From contig CATXTO010000025.1 in the NCBI GenBank assembly GCA_958402445.1, positions 1 to 24,002 of the forward strand: a stretch of 24,002 nucleotides of DNA. Direction: 5' to 3'. Numbering within the stretch: the first letter of the stretch is position 1; each line of letters opens with the position of its first letter. Position numbers and translations under genes: made by a program. Positions 22,617-24,002 of this stretch are shown here, piece after piece. This stretch comes from an uncultured Eubacteriales bacterium. GTDB lineage: Bacteria > Bacillota > Clostridia > Oscillospirales > Oscillospiraceae. The notes below the pieces were generated by a model. The model saw nothing but the letters and a program-made list of their open reading frames with translations. It ran no database searches and was not told where the DNA came from.

Positions 22617-23546
22617 ATGAATATGAAAAATACAAAAAGGCAAGGGGCACTGGCCCTGGCGGTTGTGCTGGCCGCCGGCATCCTGGCAGGCTGCGCCACC
22701 GGAGGCCCGTCGCCCGCCCCCGGCACGAATCCCGCCGACGCCCCAACCGGCGGCTCCAACCCGGGCCAGTCCCAGCAGGGCGCCATCACCGTAATTTCCC
22801 GGGAGGAGGGCTCCGGCACCCGGGGCGCTTTTGTGGAGATTTTGGGCGTGGTGGATTCCGAAGGCGACGACGCCACGGTGCAGACCGCAGAAATCGTCAA
22901 CGCCACCTCGGTGGTGTCCCAGACCGTCGCCGGCAACAAGGCCGCCATCGGCTACGTCTCCATGGGCGCCATGGACGGCGGGGTGAAGGCCCTGGCAGTA
23001 AGCGGCGTGGAGGCCACGGTGGAGCAGGTGAAGGCCGGTGCTTACCCCGTGTCCCGCCCCTTCAACCTCTGCTACCGGGCCGACAAGATTACGGATTTGG
23101 GCAAGGACTTTTTGACCTTTATTCAGAGCGCCGAGGGCCAGGCCATTCTGGCGGAGAAGTATATCGCCGTCCAAGACAATGCCCCGGCGTATACCCCTGC
23201 GGGCTTGGGTGGTAATCTGAGCCTCAACGGCTCGACCTCCGTGGGCCCTGTGATGATGGAGCTGGCGGAGGCCTATATGGCCCGGAACGAAGGCGTCACC
23301 ATCGACGTGCAGCAGACCGGCTCCGGCGCCGGCATCACCGCGACCATCGACGGCACCTGTGAAATCGGCATGAGCTCCCGGGACCTCAAAGAGGAGGAGC
23401 TGGCGGAGGGCCTGACCTCCGAACGTATTGCCCTGGACGGCATCGCCGTGATCGTAAATCCGGAAAATCCGGTGGATAACCTGAGCAAGGAGCAAATCCG
23501 GGATATTTTCCTGGGCCAAATCACCGACTGGTCGGAGCTGAGCTGA
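22617..23546 (+). CDS. PstS-like phosphate-binding lipoprotein with circularly permuted halves
   Basis: A 309-residue lipoprotein. The signal peptide ends in the lipobox LAGC with Cys26, followed by a Gly/Pro/Ser linker. Residues about 56-185 carry ISREEGSGTRGAF and IGYVSMGAM, which in ordinary PstS proteins form the second half. Residues about 200-309 carry LNGSTSVGPVM, VQQTGSGAGI, GMSSRDLKEEE and ALDGIAVIVNP, which normally come first, and the protein stops at QITDWSELS. Order is therefore swapped. All expected phosphate-contact loops (GSTS, GSGAG, EGSGTRG) are present. ATG 22617 follows AGGAG; a second ATG lies two codons on. No pst permease genes follow within the window; the array begins directly. 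Confidence 0.85.
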   Translation: MNMKNTKRQGALALAVVLAAGILAGCATGGPSPAPGTNPADAPTGGSNPGQSQQGAITVISREEGSGTRGAFVEILGVVDSEGDDATVQTAEIVNATSVVSQTVAGNKAAIGYVSMGAMDGGVKALAVSGVEATVEQVKAGAYPVSRPFNLCYRADKITDLGKDFLTFIQSAEGQAILAEKYIAVQDNAPAYTPAGLGGNLSLNGSTSVGPVMMELAEAYMARNEGVTIDVQQTGSGAGITATIDGTCEIGMSSRDLKEEELAEGLTSERIALDGIAVIVNPENPVDNLSKEQIRDIFLGQITDWSELS

Positions 23547-24002
23547 GAAATCCCCGCCGCCCGTCCGGGTAATCTATTGATTTCGGAATGTAGGGGCGAC
23601 CGTTGGTCGCCCGCGGGCGTGCAAAGCACGCCCCTACGGGATGAAAATCGGTGGTGCGGTGTAGGGGCGGCCTGTGGCCGCCCGCCCGGGTAATCTATCG
23701 ATTTTGAAATGTAGGGGCGACCGTTGGTCGTCCGCGGGCGTGCAAAGCACGCCCCTATGGGATGAAAATCGATGGTGCGGTGTAGGGGCGGCTTTTGGCC
23801 GCCCGTCCGGGTAATCTATTGATTTCGGAATGTAGGGGCGACCGTTGGTCGCCCGCGGGCGTGCAAAGCACGCCCCTATGGGATGAAAATCGATGGTGCG
23901 GTGTAGGGGCGGCTTTTGGCCGCCCGCCCGGGTAATCTATCGATTTCGAAATGTAGGGGCGACCGTTGGTCGCCCGCGGGCGTGCAAAGCACGCCCCTAC
24001 GG
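23547..24002. repeat. Tandem array with 121-bp period, running off the window
   Basis: The marker AATCTAT occurs at 23571, 23692, 23813 and 23934, exactly 121 bp apart. Each unit holds a GACCGTTGGTC palindrome, a GTGCAAAGCAC palindrome ending GCCCCTA(C/T), the linker GGGATGAAAATCGRTGGTGC, and a GGCC..GGCC palindrome (GGCCTGTGGCC or GGCTTTTGGCC). No gene is present. The array starts within 25 bp of the PstS-like stop codon, and no ordinary terminator is seen there. Confidence 0.93.

Noticed and set aside
23547..24002. CRISPR array or phage attachment cluster
   Set aside because: The 121-bp units repeat as wholes, variable spacers are absent, and no integrase or cas gene is present.

Overview
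This window looks like a chromosomal segment from a GC-rich Gram-positive anaerobe of class Clostridia, most likely in or near the Oscillospiraceae (Flavonifractor/Lawsonibacter-like). The reasons are the butyrate kinase plus phosphotransbutyrylase pair, an indolepyruvate:ferredoxin oxidoreductase, a DUF1836 regulator, strong AGGAGG-type ribosome binding sites, and a very large load of short palindromic intergenic repeats. The species assignment is inference.

Layout. 1-356: repeats and two terminators. 357-3941 (minus): iorA-iorB-aminotransferase operon. 3942-4775: a ~274-bp tandem duplication built of palindromes. 4776-6756 (minus): buk-ptb with a near-consensus promoter and a GntR-type operator candidate. 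6954-7589 (plus): promoter, a pseudoknotted structured RNA (possibly of the raiA-motif type), an RNHCP-domain gene and a terminator. 7600-8430: an exact 100-bp-period tandem array. 8712-11086 (plus): a FadR-type GntR regulator, a secreted lysozyme-like protein, a small membrane protein and ruvC. 11087-12119: a 219-bp-period array that separates ruvC from ruvA. 12120-13790 (plus): ruvA-ruvB. 13791-14900 and 18370-19300: repeat mosaics containing two ~640-bp inverted arms. Between the arms lie a broken gene, a YpsA-like SLOG protein, gap (minus) and an M14 peptidase with a LysM domain. 19349-22349 (minus): DUF1836 regulator-membrane protein-hflK-hflC operon. 22490-23546 (plus): candidate Pho boxes and a PstS-like lipoprotein whose two halves are in circularly permuted order. 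23547-24002: a 121-bp-period tandem array running off the window.

How genes work together. The aminotransferase, IorAB, Ptb and Buk can be read as one route: amino acid to 2-oxoacid, to acyl-CoA plus reduced ferredoxin, to acyl-phosphate, to carboxylic acid plus ATP. RuvABC resolves Holliday junctions. HflK/HflC are membrane SPFH proteins that control FtsH-type proteolysis.

The most interesting items are: the structured RNA at about 6989-7138, whose whole 8-nt apical loop pairs with an upstream segment; the palindromic element family, whose copies change both arms of the stem together; the permuted phosphate-binding protein behind a Pho-box-like promoter; and the inverted repeat arms, which could allow a ~3.8-kb inversion.
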